A stretch of DNA of 64,000 nt from Saprospiraceae bacterium (GCA_026986005.1 JALSPK010000141.1:29281-93280), one strand, 5' to 3'. Counted from the first letter of the stretch, positions 17,723-26,582 are shown. Numbers and translations: made by a program. Notes: generated by a model from the sequence alone, not told the origin.

Positions 17723-20119
17723 ATGAAAAATTTTAATTTAAAAATAATGATCGTCCTTTTCGGTATGACTCTAATTTTTGCGAGTTGTGGTGACAAGGGA
17801 GGCAAAAAAGGAGCTACAGCCGGTTCGGGAGAATTTGGTGCTCCAAGAGGCAGTGAGTCTTTTGCAGACGTAGTTAAGCGTAGAGGTCTTAACGCAGATG
17901 ATGTCTTAGCTGCTGCCAAAACATACACACCGGATAATATTAGTGATGAATATATCGCCTTAAATTCTGGAGGACAAGCGGGAAGTTTACCCACATATAT
18001 GGTTCCCTCAATGAGATTAGTGAGATATCCTGTTAATGCTGCGAGACAGCCATATAACGGATTTGGATATAGCAAAGAATCAATGGAAAGAATGAAGACA
18101 GGTTTTATTGATGGAGCTGAGATACTTTGGGGAGATACTCACCATCCCGGTTATTCTGAAACAGATGCTATATACAATGGTAAATGGGCTGCTATCAATG
18201 ACAAAGCTAACCCAAGAATTTATATTTACAGTCTTAAAGATTGGGAATTGAAGCAAACCAATATCAATCCAATATTTAGAAATGACCACGGTGGTGCTTT
18301 CTTTACTCCAAATTCAGAGTATATAATGGAGGCTTGTCAATATCCTTCTCCTTATGATCATAAATATCACCCACTTTCAGAAGTGAACTTCCAAAAATTT
18401 TGGAGAGGTGGTTTGACATATTGGAAATTTGATAATGATAAAGGTCAGATAGATATGTCCAAGTCATTCAACTTTGAGTTACCTCCTTATACTCAAGATT
18501 TGAGTGACGCCGGAAAAGAAGCAAGTTATGGTTGGGGATTTACTAATTCATTCTGTTCTGAAATGTACTATGGTGGAATCGAAAGTGGAAGACCTCCATT
18601 TGAAGCAGGTTGCTCATCAAGAGACGTTGACTATCTTCACGTAACAAATTGGAAAAAAGCTGAAGAGTTATTTAAAGCTGGTAAGATTGGACGCAAAGTG
18701 ATTAGAGGAATGCATGTAATCACTATCGAAGAGGCTAAAAAATATGGTTTGTTGTATCTTGTGCCTGAACCAAAATCACCTCACGGTGTAGATGTAAATC
18801 CAACAGGAGAATACATCATAGTTGCGGGTAAACTTGACAGTCATGCTTGGGTATATTCATTTAAGAAAATAATGGCTGCTATCAAAAACAAGAAGTTTTC
18901 AGGAAAAGACAAATTTGGAATTCCTGTAATCAAACTTGAAGATGCTCTACACACAAGTGTGGAAGTAGGACTTGGACCATTGCACAATCAATATGACAAG
19001 ACTCCGGGAGTAGTTTATACTTCTATATATGTAGATTCAAGAATTACAAAATGGAATTATATTGAGGGTAAAGTATTGGGATTTGTTCCCTCTCATTATA
19101 ATGTAGGTCACTTGGTTGCAGCACATGGAGATTCAAGAGAACCACAGGGTAAATATTTGATTTCCTTGGATAAATTATCCATTGATAGATTTAATCCGGT
19201 AGGACCTCTTCATCCACAAAATCACCAGTTAATTGATATTTCCGGTGATAAAATGAAAGTTATTTATGATATGCCTCTTCCATTAGGAGAGCCACACTAT
19301 ACTTCATTAATCAACTTTAATTTCTTCAAAGATATTGAGGTATATCCTGTAGGAACTAATATTTATAAATATACAGGTGCAAGTACGGATTATAAATCTC
19401 CTTATGCTACAATGGCTGGTGGAGAAAAAGTAGAAACAAAAGGTAATACAGTTCATGTTTACGCTACGATAAATAACGGGAAAGTAACTCCGGCTAATAT
19501 CGAAGTAACACAAGGACAAAATGTAGAAATTCACATTACCAATTTAGGTCAGACTAAATTAGACCATTATGTTTATGAGGTTGCACATTATGACCAAATG
19601 TACAGATGGAGACCGGGTGAAACTGCAACCTTGGCTTTTAAAGCAGAAAAAGCAGGAGCATATCCACTTTTGTTGGATCAAATTCATAATGCTGACGGAA
19701 GAAGTTTGGTAGGATACCTAACAGTAAAATACAATGCTAAAGCAGACAATGATAGACTTTTGGCTTATTCAAAAAGAATACAATGGGATAACTTGATGCA
19801 GGCATTTAAGCCTTCTGCAATAGAATTGAAAAACTTAATGCCAGGTGAACTGGAATTCTTAAATTACGGATGTAATGCTTGTCATAAGTTTGGTGAAGAC
19901 TTCAATGGACCTGACCTATTGATGGTAGATAAACGTAGAACTGCAAAATGGTTAGAAGAATGGATTTTGGATCCGGATTCGCACTTTAAAGATGCAGATG
20001 TTCAAGCATTGTATAAGAGATTTAAGTTAAAGATGCCTGATCAAAATGTATCAAAAGAAGATGTGAAAAAGATAATTAACTATATCGCTGCTAAATCTAA
20101 AAAAGCGATGGAAGGTTAA
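17723..20119 (+). CDS. nosZ: NosZ paralog keeping CuZ, lacking CuA, with C-terminal heme c
   Basis: The 798-residue lipoprotein has lipobox FASC (Cys22). The propeller domain retains all seven predicted CuZ histidines: His140-His141 in GDTHHPG, His189 in NDHGGA, His354 in SPHGVD, His421 in GPLHNQ, His463 in VGHLVA and His525 in GEPHYT. The following cupredoxin-like domain (about 560-680) has lost the CuA site: the position of CTEFCSALHLEM is LLLDQIHNADGRSL and the first ligand HGF is HYV. A cytochrome c domain follows, CNACH at 717-721 with likely axial Met771 (KLKMPD). It starts 32 bp after the CuA paralog. Family knowledge: clade II NosZ may carry a C-terminal heme c but normally keep CuA. 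Confidence 0.92.
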   Translation: MKNFNLKIMIVLFGMTLIFASCGDKGGKKGATAGSGEFGAPRGSESFADVVKRRGLNADDVLAAAKTYTPDNISDEYIALNSGGQAGSLPTYMVPSMRLVRYPVNAARQPYNGFGYSKESMERMKTGFIDGAEILWGDTHHPGYSETDAIYNGKWAAINDKANPRIYIYSLKDWELKQTNINPIFRNDHGGAFFTPNSEYIMEACQYPSPYDHKYHPLSEVNFQKFWRGGLTYWKFDNDKGQIDMSKSFNFELPPYTQDLSDAGKEASYGWGFTNSFCSEMYYGGIESGRPPFEAGCSSRDVDYLHVTNWKKAEELFKAGKIGRKVIRGMHVITIEEAKKYGLLYLVPEPKSPHGVDVNPTGEYIIVAGKLDSHAWVYSFKKIMAAIKNKKFSGKDKFGIPVIKLEDALHTSVEVGLGPLHNQYDKTPGVVYTSIYVDSRITKWNYIEGKVLGFVPSHYNVGHLVAAHGDSREPQGKYLISLDKLSIDRFNPVGPLHPQNHQLIDISGDKMKVIYDMPLPLGEPHYTSLINFNFFKDIEVYPVGTNIYKYTGASTDYKSPYATMAGGEKVETKGNTVHVYATINNGKVTPANIEVTQGQNVEIHITNLGQTKLDHYVYEVAHYDQMYRWRPGETATLAFKAEKAGAYPLLLDQIHNADGRSLVGYLTVKYNAKADNDRLLAYSKRIQWDNLMQAFKPSAIELKNLMPGELEFLNYGCNACHKFGEDFNGPDLLMVDKRRTAKWLEEWILDPDSHFKDADVQALYKRFKLKMPDQNVSKEDVKKIINYIAAKSKKAMEG

Positions 20120-20150
20120 AAAAATTGATTTTCATAACAAATTAATTTTA

Positions 20151-20176
20151 GGGGCGGATTTATTCGCCCCTTTTTT
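20151..20176 (+). terminator. Intrinsic terminator after the NosZ pair
   Basis: The GGGGCG/CGCCCC stem, extended by a G-U and an A-U pair, is followed by six T residues. It lies 32 bp after the stop of the CuZ gene and probably causes partial or complete termination, leaving the two NosZ genes as their own highly expressed unit. Confidence 0.85.
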
Positions 20177-20250
20177 ATCAGATTTTGTAAAAATATATTG
20201 ATTTAAAAATATTATTGTTAAATAATTACCAAATAAATAAATAAGAATTA

Positions 20251-20258
20251 TAACTTTG
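20251..20258 (+). promoter_or_regulatory. -7 promoter element (TAACTTTG)
   Basis: This TAnnTTTG match lies 70 bp before the cytochrome c gene at 20328 and after the terminator, so this gene has its own promoter. Confidence 0.5.
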
Positions 20259-20327
20259 CACTCCTTACATAGGTACTTATGTTTAATCACATAATATAAT
20301 TATTATTTAAAATTTAAAACTAAACAG

Positions 20328-20780
20328 ATGAAAAAGATTTTATTATCCCTTACATTAATCGCATTTTTTGGCTTGGTAATGACAAGTTGCGGAGGTGACA
20401 AAAAAGCTAAAACAACAGAAACAAAAACAACAGAAGTAAAGAAAGAAGAAGCTCCTAAAGCAGATGCAAAACCCGCTGCTATAGATGTATCAAAAATGAC
20501 AGCAAATCTTGAAAATGGTAAGAAGATTTATAGTAAGGCGTGTATCGCTTGTCACTTTACAGGAGTAAGTGGCGCACCTGCTTTGAAAGCTGATAAATAC
20601 AAAAAAGAAGATTGGCAAAAAAGAGCTGATAAAGGAATGGCAACTTTGCTTGAGCACAGTATCACAGGTTTTAACAATAACTTGATGCCACCTAAAGGTA
20701 CTTGTATGGATTGTACAAATCAAGATTTATTTGATGCTATTTCATATATGTACAATGAGGCTAAAGTAACATTTAAATAA
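20328..20780 (+). CDS. Monoheme cytochrome c lipoprotein of the nos cluster
   Basis: The 150-residue protein has lipobox VMTSC (Cys21), a Lys/Thr/Glu-rich linker (about 24-50) and a class I-like cytochrome c domain with CIACH at 72-76. The likely axial Met120 lies in NNLMPPKG, and an extra cysteine pair (CMDC, 126-129) follows. It sits between the NosZ pair and the membrane protein genes, where clade II nos clusters place NosC-type cytochromes. Inferred role: a tethered periplasmic electron carrier feeding the CuA subunit. It has its own promoter element and its own terminator. Confidence 0.85.
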   Translation: MKKILLSLTLIAFFGLVMTSCGGDKKAKTTETKTTEVKKEEAPKADAKPAAIDVSKMTANLENGKKIYSKACIACHFTGVSGAPALKADKYKKEDWQKRADKGMATLLEHSITGFNNNLMPPKGTCMDCTNQDLFDAISYMYNEAKVTFK

Positions 20781-20852
20781 TCTTTTTGCACAGACACTGT
20801 TTAATGTAGCATTATATTAAAACATATCAAAACCATTATTGGTTTTTATATT

Positions 20853-20888
20853 AAGGGGTATTTCTTTAGATAAGAAATACCTCTTTTA
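20853..20888 (+). terminator. Intrinsic terminator after the cytochrome c gene
   Basis: A 13-bp stem (AGGGGTATTTCTT with AAGAAATACCTCT, one G-U pair) and a 5-base loop are followed by TTTT, 73 bp after the stop codon. Confidence 0.85.
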
Positions 20889-20949
20889 TATTGTTTAAAA
20901 AAAATCTAAAAAAGGAACCTGAAAACTACTTTATTTTGTTAAACATTAC

Positions 20950-20957
20950 TAACTTTG
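20950..20957 (+). promoter_or_regulatory. -7 promoter element (TAACTTTG)
   Basis: TAnnTTTG match followed by GCA, the same context as at 20251. It lies 70 bp before the NosB-like gene. The similar placement of the two elements suggests co-regulated, separately initiated transcripts. Confidence 0.5.
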
Positions 20958-21026
20958 CAAATCTTATTAAGATTCTGATTTTAATATAATTAATTATTAT
21001 TCTCTATATCAATAAAAAATTAAATT

Positions 21027-21758
21027 ATGAAAAAATATCAAATTTTTGCTGTGTTGGCTATGATACTTATTATTATTAGCTTTATCAGTCCCATTTGGTG
21101 GGTGGCTCTTCAGAGTCGTCAATATCCAAAGGCAATGTATCCAGAAGGAATTCGTATTATTTTCAAATACGACGGTGTATATAATGGCTGTGAGGGAGTA
21201 AGAGAAAGAGAAGAATTAGCAATGAATGTTGGTTCGGATTGTTTGTTGGAAATGAATAAAATCAATCACTTTATCGGCATGTATCCCATAGTACAAGGAA
21301 AAAATGATAAAGACGAAATAGGTAAACACGTTCCTTATCCGGTATATGCGGGAGAATCGATTCCGGCTAATGAGATACCGAGTGCAATTACCACTTTAGA
21401 TACAATATTAAGAAACTCTGTTTATTTCTTTGGTTTATTTGTGGTATTGATGGGATTTTTCATGTTTACACCTAAAAGACTAAATGCTTGGGCAGCATAT
21501 ATTGCCGGTCTGATACCTGTTTATTTCTTAGCCTTGTACATTTATTATCTATATTGGTACGGTCATCATTTAGGACTTCATGGTGGAGGTGCATTTGAAG
21601 GCATCAAGGAGTTTATGCCTACTGTATTTGGAGAAGGAAAAGTAGCACAGTTTACAACAGAATCTTACCCTGCTTATGGATTTGGTCTTGCTGTTCTAAC
21701 ATTGATTATAACGATATTAGCTGTTTTAATTAAGAAAAAAGAGTTAAAAACAGTTTAA
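21027..21758 (+). CDS. NosB-like four-helix membrane protein
   Basis: The 243-residue protein has a first helix at about 5-27, a ~100-residue periplasmic loop with two cysteines (NGCEGV, SDCLLE), and three further helices (about 129-147, 155-178, 217-235). Histidines cluster in GHHLGLHGGG between helices 3 and 4. Clade II nos clusters carry an integral membrane protein of this general kind (NosB) next to nosZ, required for N2O respiration by an unknown mechanism. The assignment rests on position and topology, not on a motif I can name. A separate promoter element and terminator frame the gene. Confidence 0.6.
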   Translation: MKKYQIFAVLAMILIIISFISPIWWVALQSRQYPKAMYPEGIRIIFKYDGVYNGCEGVREREELAMNVGSDCLLEMNKINHFIGMYPIVQGKNDKDEIGKHVPYPVYAGESIPANEIPSAITTLDTILRNSVYFFGLFVVLMGFFMFTPKRLNAWAAYIAGLIPVYFLALYIYYLYWYGHHLGLHGGGAFEGIKEFMPTVFGEGKVAQFTTESYPAYGFGLAVLTLIITILAVLIKKKELKTV

Positions 21759-21780
21759 TATTAAATAAATAAAATAAAAC

Positions 21781-21817
21781 GGGTTGTAATGGTTTTATCT
21801 GTTACAATCCTTTTTTT
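21781..21817 (+). terminator. Intrinsic terminator after the NosB-like gene
   Basis: The 9-bp stem GGGTTGTAA/TTACAATCC (one G-U pair) is followed by seven T residues, 22 bp after the stop codon. Confidence 0.85.
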
Positions 21818-21935
21818 ATTTAGTCACTGAATACAGTACCATAAAACCGACTAAATTTCATGTATAATTAGGTATTTTAGACAAGCTCAGATTATAAATA
21901 AGTATAAAATAAGAATAGGAGTAAACAAATTTTTT

Positions 21936-21963
21936 TTTGTTGTTGTTATATTTAATACCTTTG
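21936..21963 (+). promoter_or_regulatory. Promoter of the nosD transcript (TTTG-N16-TACCTTTG)
   Basis: A -33-like TTTG at 21936 and a -7 element TACCTTTG at 21956-21963 are separated by 16 bp, close to Bacteroidota consensus. It lies 27 bp before the nosD ATG. Confidence 0.6.
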
Positions 21964-21989
21964 AGTCCTTTATTAATATTTAGTTCAAT

Positions 21990-23297
21990 ATGAAAATAAT
22001 AAAATTATTTATTTTACTTCTTTTGCCGTTTATTCTAAATGCACAAGCAGAAGATTCCGGTCTTTCATCCAAATTAAAGGAAGTTAGTAACAAGGATACT
22101 TTGGCTCTTCAACCATTGATCGATAATGCATTACCTGGAGATACAATAAAATTAGAAGCGAGGGTATATAGAGGTGAAGTAATGATAAAAACCGGAAGTA
22201 TTGTGATAGATGGACAGGGTCAAGCAATAATAGACGGAGGAGGTAAAGGCTCTGTTATTAGCATAAGGGCAAATGGAGTTTATATTCGCAATGTGATTAT
22301 CCAAAATTCAGGAGGATTGCATGACCATGTGGATTCCGGTGTTTCTATCGCTGATTCTTCACAATACATAACTATAGAAAATTGTAGAATTAGAGAATGT
22401 CTTTTTGGTATTGATGTGATGCAGTCATTTAAAAATAAAGTTATTCACTGTGAGATTTCGTCTTTTATGAAAAGGGAGTCTGCATTGAAAGGTGACGCTA
22501 TCAGACTTTGGTATTCTATGGATAATATAGTTCAGTATAATTATTGGCATCACGTTAGAGATATGGTAGTATGGTATTCCGCAGAAAATTTATTTCAAAA
22601 TAATAAATCTGTAGGCAATAGATATTCAATTCATTTTATGTATTCTCACAATAATAGAATTCAAAACAATTATTTTACCGGAAATTCGGTGGGTGTCTTC
22701 CTGATGTATAGTCAAAAGACCATAATGACAGGTAATACAATTGCAAACTGTAAAGGACCAAGTGGGATGTGTCTTGGGATGAAAGAAACTTCTTCCAACC
22801 AAATTCTTAATAATAAATTTATTTATTCTGCTGAAGGTATTCACTTTGACGTTTCTCCATACGTTTTAGAACAAACAAATACAATTCAGGACAATGAAAT
22901 AGCATTCTGTAATATTGGAATGAAATTTCACAATAGACAAGAGGGTAATTTGATTAGATACAATTATTTTCACAACAACCTTTTACAAGTATTTTCTGAA
23001 GTTGGATCTGCCAATCTAAATATTTGGGAGAACAATTATTGGGATGATTACGAAGGATTTGACAGAGATGGTGATAATATTGGTGACAATCCTTATGTTT
23101 TATTATCATACACAGAACATTTGTGGAATTTTGATGAGAATTTACGTTTTTTCTACGGAGCTCCTATTTTATCGGTTTTAGATTTTCTTGAAAAATTAGC
23201 ACCATTTTCTAAACCCAAATTAGTTTTAAGAGATAAGAAGCCGATTTACAATTGGAAAGAAGAGTACAAAGAAAGAAAAGAGAAACAAGATGAATAA
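21990..23297 (+). CDS. nosD: NosD, periplasmic copper-site maturation protein
   Basis: The 435-residue protein has a signal peptide (cleavage near LNAQA). The body is a right-handed parallel beta-helix built of short turns such as IRNVIIQNSGG, ITIENCRIREC, IQNNYFTGNS and ILNNKF (carbohydrate-binding/CASH repeats). NosD works with NosF and NosY to build the CuZ cluster, delivering sulfur or copper in the periplasm. It opens the maturation half of the cluster. Length is typical. Confidence 0.9.
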   Translation: MKIIKLFILLLLPFILNAQAEDSGLSSKLKEVSNKDTLALQPLIDNALPGDTIKLEARVYRGEVMIKTGSIVIDGQGQAIIDGGGKGSVISIRANGVYIRNVIIQNSGGLHDHVDSGVSIADSSQYITIENCRIRECLFGIDVMQSFKNKVIHCEISSFMKRESALKGDAIRLWYSMDNIVQYNYWHHVRDMVVWYSAENLFQNNKSVGNRYSIHFMYSHNNRIQNNYFTGNSVGVFLMYSQKTIMTGNTIANCKGPSGMCLGMKETSSNQILNNKFIYSAEGIHFDVSPYVLEQTNTIQDNEIAFCNIGMKFHNRQEGNLIRYNYFHNNLLQVFSEVGSANLNIWENNYWDDYEGFDRDGDNIGDNPYVLLSYTEHLWNFDENLRFFYGAPILSVLDFLEKLAPFSKPKLVLRDKKPIYNWKEEYKERKEKQDE

Positions 23298-23423
23298 TAA
23301 TATAGATTATTGCTAAACACGGAGAGTAAAGCAAGTTTTAATAAAAATAGTATGTTAGCAAAGGTGATTTTATAAATTATTAAATTAAATTAAGAATTTT
23401 ACAAAAGGTATTTGATAAAGTAT

Positions 23424-23431
23424 TATATTTG
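23424..23431 (+). promoter_or_regulatory. -7 promoter element (TATATTTG)
   Basis: TAnnTTTG match 43 bp before the nosG start, in the 176-bp gap after nosD. It suggests a separate start for the electron-transfer genes. Confidence 0.4.
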
Positions 23432-23473
23432 GCTTGAAACAGATGTTAATAAAATTAACTATAACAAAAGATT

Positions 23474-24298
23474 ATGTCAAAAAACAAAACTGATATCGAT
23501 CGAAGGCAATTTTTTAAATCCGGTGCTATTGCACTTGGATCTATAGCGATAGTTGGAGTTGCTTCAAATTATTTAAAGGCAAATAAAAAAGGAGATATTC
23601 CGGATACAAATTATTTACGTCCACCGGGTGCAATAAACGAAGAAACATTTGTATCTGAATGCATAAAATGCGGACTTTGCGTTCAGATTTGTCCTATTCA
23701 GGCAATAAAACTTGCGGATATAGATGCCGGTCTCGATTATGGAACACCCTATATTGATATAAGGGAACAAGCATGTGATTTTTCATGTGATTCTCTTCAA
23801 TGTGTAGAAACATGTCCTACTGCGGTTTTAGATTTTCAGCAGTTTAAGCGCGAAGGGGAAAAAGCTATTGAGAAATATGATCAAGAAATGGCAGGTAAGC
23901 AAATGGATAAAAATTATAATCCGTTTAAAGTTCAAATAATAGCCATGAAGGAACATGTAAACATGGGAATGGCAAAACTCAATACTTCTACTTGTTTAGC
24001 ATATCAAGACAAAGGTTTCAAGGGGTCTGTAAGAGATGATTCTTTTGAGGGAGTAAATCGTTCTCCATATACTAAAGACCGGAAAGCAACGCCGCTTGCA
24101 GATAAAAAATATGATCGTGAAGTATGCGATATATGTGTAAAAGAATGTCCGATTGGAGAGAAAGCAATCATTATGGAAGTGATGTCAGATGGTGCTAAAA
24201 GACCAAAAGTTTTGGATGCTTGTACCGGATGTGGAGTATGTGTAATGGTATGCCCAACCGAGCAACCAAGTATTATTGTTGAACCCATTAAAGCCTAA
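23474..24298 (+). CDS. nosG: NosG/NapG-type ferredoxin with four [4Fe-4S] motifs and Tat signal
   Basis: The 274-residue protein has a twin-arginine signal (DRRQFFKSGAIALG), fitting export of a folded iron-sulfur protein. Four cysteine motifs are present: CIKCGLCVQICP, CDFSCDSLQCVETCP, CDICVKECP and CTGCGVCVMVCP. This is the NapG/NosG family, the periplasmic half of a quinol dehydrogenase. The gene for the membrane half (NapH/NosH type) starts 6 bp downstream. In nos clusters without NosR this pair is thought to feed electrons from menaquinol. None of the cluster cysteines appear missing. Confidence 0.9.
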   Translation: MSKNKTDIDRRQFFKSGAIALGSIAIVGVASNYLKANKKGDIPDTNYLRPPGAINEETFVSECIKCGLCVQICPIQAIKLADIDAGLDYGTPYIDIREQACDFSCDSLQCVETCPTAVLDFQQFKREGEKAIEKYDQEMAGKQMDKNYNPFKVQIIAMKEHVNMGMAKLNTSTCLAYQDKGFKGSVRDDSFEGVNRSPYTKDRKATPLADKKYDREVCDICVKECPIGEKAIIMEVMSDGAKRPKVLDACTGCGVCVMVCPTEQPSIIVEPIKA

Positions 24299-24303
24299 AT
24301 GAT

Positions 24304-25248
24304 ATGTTTGATTTATTTGCAAACCCCAAAAAATTCACGCCTCTTCCAGCAAAAACAAAGGAGGAAATGCCCCATAGTAAATTGGGAATTAAATATAAAG
24401 ACTGGCACAATAATCATGAGAATAAACATAAATGGCGCAATAAAAGATGGGCTGTATTGTTGACGATAAACGGATTGTTTATATTATCTTTTGCTTTGGA
24501 TTTGTCCATGCTTGAAGGGTCGTTAAGTGGATCAAGATTGATGGGATTTTATTTAATGGATCCATATAATGCATTGCAAACAATAGCAATTTCATTGATG
24601 CAAGGACATTTTCCCAATTTAACAATGAATTTTTGGATTGGACTTGCTACGATTGTTCTATTTTACTCATTGTTGGGAGGAAGGACTTTTTGTTCATGGG
24701 TATGTCCATATCACTTTATCGCCGAAAATTTGGAGAAAATTCATGATTATTTAGTAAAAAAGAAAAAGATAAAAGAACATACATACAATCAATCATTGAG
24801 GTATGTTTTTTGGGTGGGATTTTTAATTTTGGCTATAGTCACCCAACAATTAGTATTTGAAGACTTGAATTTTGTCGGAATCACTTCAAGAGCTATGACT
24901 TATGGACCTGGACTGATTTTAATTTGGATTATTGTTTTTATGATTTTTGAAATAGTTTACAGCAAAAGATTTTGGTGTAGATACGTGTGTCCAGTAGGAG
25001 CAACGTATGGAATGATTGGAAAAATATCCCCGGTTACTATAAAGTTTGATTTGGACAAATGTGGTTATTGTACAGATTGCCAAGATGTGTGCTTAGTACC
25101 TCACGAATTGTGGTTTGTGAAGAAAGGAGCTGCTACGCAAGATGTACATTACACAGGGTCTGACTGTACAAAATGTGGTTTGTGCGTAGATATTTGTGCA
25201 GGAGATGCTTTGAATTATACTGTAAAGGGACTTGAAAAATTGACTTAA
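24304..25248 (+). CDS. nosH: NosH/NapH-type membrane quinol dehydrogenase
   Basis: The 314-residue protein has about four or five membrane helices, the cytoplasmic-side CSWVCPYH and CRYVCPVG motifs characteristic of NapH, and two C-terminal [4Fe-4S] motifs (CGYCTDCQDVC and CTKCGLCVDIC). The family oxidises menaquinol and passes electrons to the G subunit. The start is 6 bp after the nosG stop, so the two are co-expressed. The N-terminal ~50 residues are hydrophilic and charged. Confidence 0.9.
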   Translation: MFDLFANPKKFTPLPAKTKEEMPHSKLGIKYKDWHNNHENKHKWRNKRWAVLLTINGLFILSFALDLSMLEGSLSGSRLMGFYLMDPYNALQTIAISLMQGHFPNLTMNFWIGLATIVLFYSLLGGRTFCSWVCPYHFIAENLEKIHDYLVKKKKIKEHTYNQSLRYVFWVGFLILAIVTQQLVFEDLNFVGITSRAMTYGPGLILIWIIVFMIFEIVYSKRFWCRYVCPVGATYGMIGKISPVTIKFDLDKCGYCTDCQDVCLVPHELWFVKKGAATQDVHYTGSDCTKCGLCVDICAGDALNYTVKGLEKLT

Positions 25249-25382
25249 TATATAGTAAGATAGTCAATTGAAAGACAAAAGAAGATTTTATATGTTGATA
25301 TATAAACATTATAGGTGCAGGAATGTAGCTTTTGTAATTTAAAGAAAGATTATCCTCGATTTGTAGGAAATAAAAATGTTAA

Positions 25383-26051
25383 ATGGAAGAAAAAACTGTT
25401 ATAATAAAGGAGTCGTTAATTTCTACTAAAAACCTTGTTAAAACATTTAATAAAGTAGATGTTTTGAAGGGATTGAATATTGATTTTAATAAAGGAGATA
25501 GAATCGCTCTTATCGGACAAAATGGAGCAGGGAAAACTACTTTGATAAGATGTATATTAGGTCAATATACTTATGAAGGTAAACTGGTGGTAATGAACTT
25601 TAATCCGCGAAAAGACCACGAGGTATTGATGCAACACATTGGTTTTATACCACAAACTCCACCACCTCTACAAATGACAGTTGGTGAAATGCTTGATTTT
25701 TTCTCAAAACTATCAAATACAGATAAAGAAGAATTTGTGAAGATCGGTGTAGATATGGGACTTGATGTTGAAGCAAATTTAGCTAAACCATTTTTGAAAT
25801 TATCAGGTGGAATGAAGCAAAAATTATTAGTTGCTTTGGCATTAGGTAGAAAACCGGAAATATTACTTATGGATGAACCTTCTGCTAACTTGGATCCAGC
25901 TGCAAGAAAAGTGTTTTTTAAATATCTTGAAGAATATAATAATGATGCATTGATGATAATAAGTAGCCATAGATTGAAAGAATTAGAAAATCTCGCTACA
26001 AGATTGGTAGAGATGGATATGGGAGTAGTTGTAGTTGATAATGAATTGTAG
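25383..26051 (+). CDS. nosF: NosF, ABC transporter ATPase
   Basis: This 222-residue cytoplasmic ATPase has Walker A GQNGAGKTT (45-53), the signature LSGGMKQKL, Walker B ILLMDEPSANLDP and the switch ISSHR. It pairs with NosY to power NosD-dependent assembly of the CuZ site. Length is shorter than many ABC ATPases but normal for NosF. It begins 134 bp after nosH; no terminator is seen in that gap. Confidence 0.92.
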   Translation: MEEKTVIIKESLISTKNLVKTFNKVDVLKGLNIDFNKGDRIALIGQNGAGKTTLIRCILGQYTYEGKLVVMNFNPRKDHEVLMQHIGFIPQTPPPLQMTVGEMLDFFSKLSNTDKEEFVKIGVDMGLDVEANLAKPFLKLSGGMKQKLLVALALGRKPEILLMDEPSANLDPAARKVFFKYLEEYNNDALMIISSHRLKELENLATRLVEMDMGVVVVDNEL

Positions 26052-26074
26052 ATAATATTAATAAAAACTTGATT

Positions 26075-26572
26075 ATGAAGAATATATTGGTTTTAATCGT
26101 CGTTGTGTTTTCTATTTCATGCAGTAGCAAAATGGACACAACTCCAAGGAATATTAATTTTGATAGGGATGCCTGTGTTACATGTCTAATGGGTATTGCT
26201 GAGAAAAATTATGCCGTTCAAGCTATTAATCCAAGAGGAAAAACAATATGGTTTGATGATATCGGATGTTTTGTTGAGTATCTGGATGATGCAAACTGGA
26301 AGAAATTCAAAATAGATGGCGAACCAGTGGTTTGGATAGCAGATGCAGATACGGGAGAATGGTTAAATATATACAAGGCTTTTTATAGATTTGGGGATAG
26401 GACACCAATGGGATATGGATATGGAGCATCTAAAGAAAAAAAAGAAGGGTATTTTGACTATAATACTACAGTGCAAAGAATAAAAGAAGGTAAAACTAAA
26501 AGAGATGAATTTAAGAAGTTAAAAAAATCTCAAGGAGGAATGAAATGTGCTCCGGGAAAATGTGGGAAATAA
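26075..26572 (+). CDS. nosL: NosL, copper chaperone lipoprotein
   Basis: The 165-residue lipoprotein (lipobox SISC, Cys16) has the NosL motif DACVTCLMGI, whose cysteines and methionine bind Cu(I), and the conserved WFDDIGCFVEYL. NosL delivers copper for NosZ maturation. The ATG at 26075 is chosen. A C-terminal KCAPGKCGK tail adds two cysteines that may also bind metal (inference). Spacing is 23 bp after nosF and 10 bp before the YceI gene. Confidence 0.9.
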   Translation: MKNILVLIVVVFSISCSSKMDTTPRNINFDRDACVTCLMGIAEKNYAVQAINPRGKTIWFDDIGCFVEYLDDANWKKFKIDGEPVVWIADADTGEWLNIYKAFYRFGDRTPMGYGYGASKEKKEGYFDYNTTVQRIKEGKTKRDEFKKLKKSQGGMKCAPGKCGK

Positions 26573-26582
26573 ATATACTTAA

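Noticed and set aside
15492..20119. The two NosZ genes as one nosZ broken by a frameshift or as halves of a split gene
   Set aside because: Each has its own signal peptide and complete propeller plus cupredoxin regions; they align along their full length rather than end to end, and 32 bp separate them.
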